64,000 bases of DNA from assembly GCA_964019695.1 (NCBI GenBank), contig CAXHUL010000214.1:1178001-1242000 (forward strand). Direction: 5' to 3'. Of this stretch, positions 63,795-64,000 are shown piece by piece. The stretch's first letter is position 1. Each line of letters starts with the position of its first letter. This stretch comes from Loripinus fragilis. Taxonomy: Eukaryota > Mollusca > Bivalvia > Lucinida > Lucinidae. The notes under the pieces were generated by a model. It searched no databases and was not told the origin of the DNA. It worked only from the letters and a program-made list of their open reading frames with translations. Both the position numbers and the translations under genes were made by a program.

Positions 63795-64000
63795 TTGCCT
63801 TGGGCCCTATGGGAAAACAGGAAATATCATAATTGCGGTCCGGGGCGCGCGCGCACAATGATAATTTTCACACCCGAGTAAGCTCTTTTATAGGTCAACA
63901 TTTTGGAAAAAAAATTGGCTTGCTGCCCACAGCAGGAGCTGAGAACCATGCATTTGGAGGTTTTCACACCCCACCCACTAATGCCCTCAAAGTTTGAGAA
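63795..64000 (+). repeat. Partial monomer at right edge (206 bp)
   Basis: The 79th unit starts with TTGCCTTGGG and is cut by the window end after GTTTGAGAA. It carries a private CATTTGGAGG near 63,953. The array clearly continues beyond the window. Confidence 0.9.

Larger units (their letters stand above)
1..64000 (+). repeat. Satellite DNA array, 818-bp monomer, 78 complete copies plus a partial one
   Basis: The same unit recurs head to tail across the whole window, from TTGCCTTGGG at base 1 to the same word at 63,795. Mean length is 817.9 bp. Representative monomer starts are 1, 819, 1637, 2454, 3272, 4090, 4908, 5725, 6543, 7360, 8178, 8996, 9814, 12268, 15540, 17175, 19626, 20443, 24534, 28625, 33531, 35985, 37625, 40078, 44988, 48260, 52348, 55620, 58073, 60527, 62160 and 63795. 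Length differences are small indels: minus 3 near 28,657, plus 4 near 37,167, plus 1 at about 58,606. Neighbouring copies differ by roughly one to a few percent by eye. The fixed orientation and lack of any foreign insert indicate continual homogenisation by unequal exchange or conversion. Family and genomic location are unknown; a centromeric or other heterochromatic role is inference. Confidence 0.97.
20298..64000 (+). repeat. Subfamily B block (about 53 monomers)
   Basis: Monomers here carry G at phase 483 (GGGTCGG), G at 493 (TACTGTGG), C at 548 and C at 553 (TTTCCCGACGG) and G at 673 (GCGGCGGAC). The block is less uniform than the A block. Much of the difference between copies is shared in sets of monomers, giving higher-order duplications of 3, 5 and 9 units. 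Two monomers show mixed states: TTTTCCGACGG near 34,075 and TTTCCCGATGG near 38,170. Each has reverted to the A base at one of the two neighbouring sites. Confidence 0.85.

Noticed and set aside
1..64000. CENP-B box (core TTCG....A..CGGG)
   Set aside because: I searched the monomer on both strands. The nearest, TTCGCGAAAAGCCCC, lacks the CGGG part, and AGTTCGCGAGACGGAAG also fails. There is no canonical box, so centromere function cannot be argued from this motif.
1..64000. CRISPR array
   Set aside because: The repeat period is 818 bp and the whole unit is conserved. There are no short repeats separated by unique spacers.
1..64000. Ribosomal DNA or its spacer, or a tandem gene family
   Set aside because: No rRNA or tRNA sequence is recognisable and no long open frame is kept. 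The unit is far shorter than an rDNA unit.
1..64000. Tandemly arrayed transposable element, prophage or plasmid
   Set aside because: There are no terminal inverted repeats, long terminal repeats, target-site duplications or transposase, reverse transcriptase or replication-protein coding at unit borders. An origin of the unit from an ancient element cannot be excluded.
1..64000. Telomeric repeats at an array edge
   Set aside because: No run of TTAGGG, TTAGG, TTAGGC or similar words occurs. The GGCCTAATGG pair resembles such words only loosely and occurs just twice in each unit.

Overview
The whole 64-kb window is one uninterrupted head-to-tail satellite DNA array. The repeat unit is about 818 bp. 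There are 78 complete monomers (first start at base 1, last complete one ending at 63,794) and a 206-bp partial monomer at the right edge. All monomers face the same way. I see no unique sequence, no inversion, no inserted transposable element and no convincing gene or RNA gene, and both ends of the window are cut inside the array. An array of this size with almost pure monomers and layered higher-order duplications points to a eukaryotic chromosome (centromeric, pericentromeric, subtelomeric or sex/B-chromosome heterochromatin). Hand counts on one monomer give about 51% GC and about 54 CpG, close to random expectation. That argues against heavily germline-methylated, CpG-depleted vertebrate DNA and fits many invertebrates or microbial eukaryotes. 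I do not recognise the satellite family or the species.

Layout. (1) 1-20,177: subfamily A, generally very homogeneous, with local one- and two-monomer duplications between about 3.7 and 9.0 kb and around 10.2-12 kb. (2) 20,178-20,297: a switch inside a single monomer from subfamily A to B. The two differ at five diagnostic bases that all lie in a 190-bp part of the unit (phase 483, 493, 548, 553 and 673, counting from the start of the unit at base 1). (3) 20.6-28.8 kb: a five-monomer block of 4,091 bp present twice in tandem. (4) 28.8-38.5 kb: B monomers with weaker local order, including a two-monomer pattern at 33.4-36.1 kb. (5) 38.5-55.7 kb: a nine-monomer higher-order unit of 7,360 bp present twice; its first copy is enlarged to twelve monomers by an internal three-monomer (2,455-bp) duplication. 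A GG insertion orders these two events. (6) 56.7-61.6 kb: another three-monomer (2,454-bp) tandem duplication. (7) 61.6-64.0 kb: ordinary B monomers.

Within each unit are recurring landmarks: an alternating GC tract, an A8 tract, several perfect palindromes or hairpins, a back-to-back 10-bp repeat, and about seven copies of a GTGAAAA/TTTTCAC-like word in both orientations. The short open frames on both strands recur only because the satellite recurs, and I do not annotate them as genes. The interest of the window is its evolutionary record of unequal exchange and conversion, and the possibility that it is a centromere or other heterochromatin satellite. That role is inference and is not shown by the sequence.
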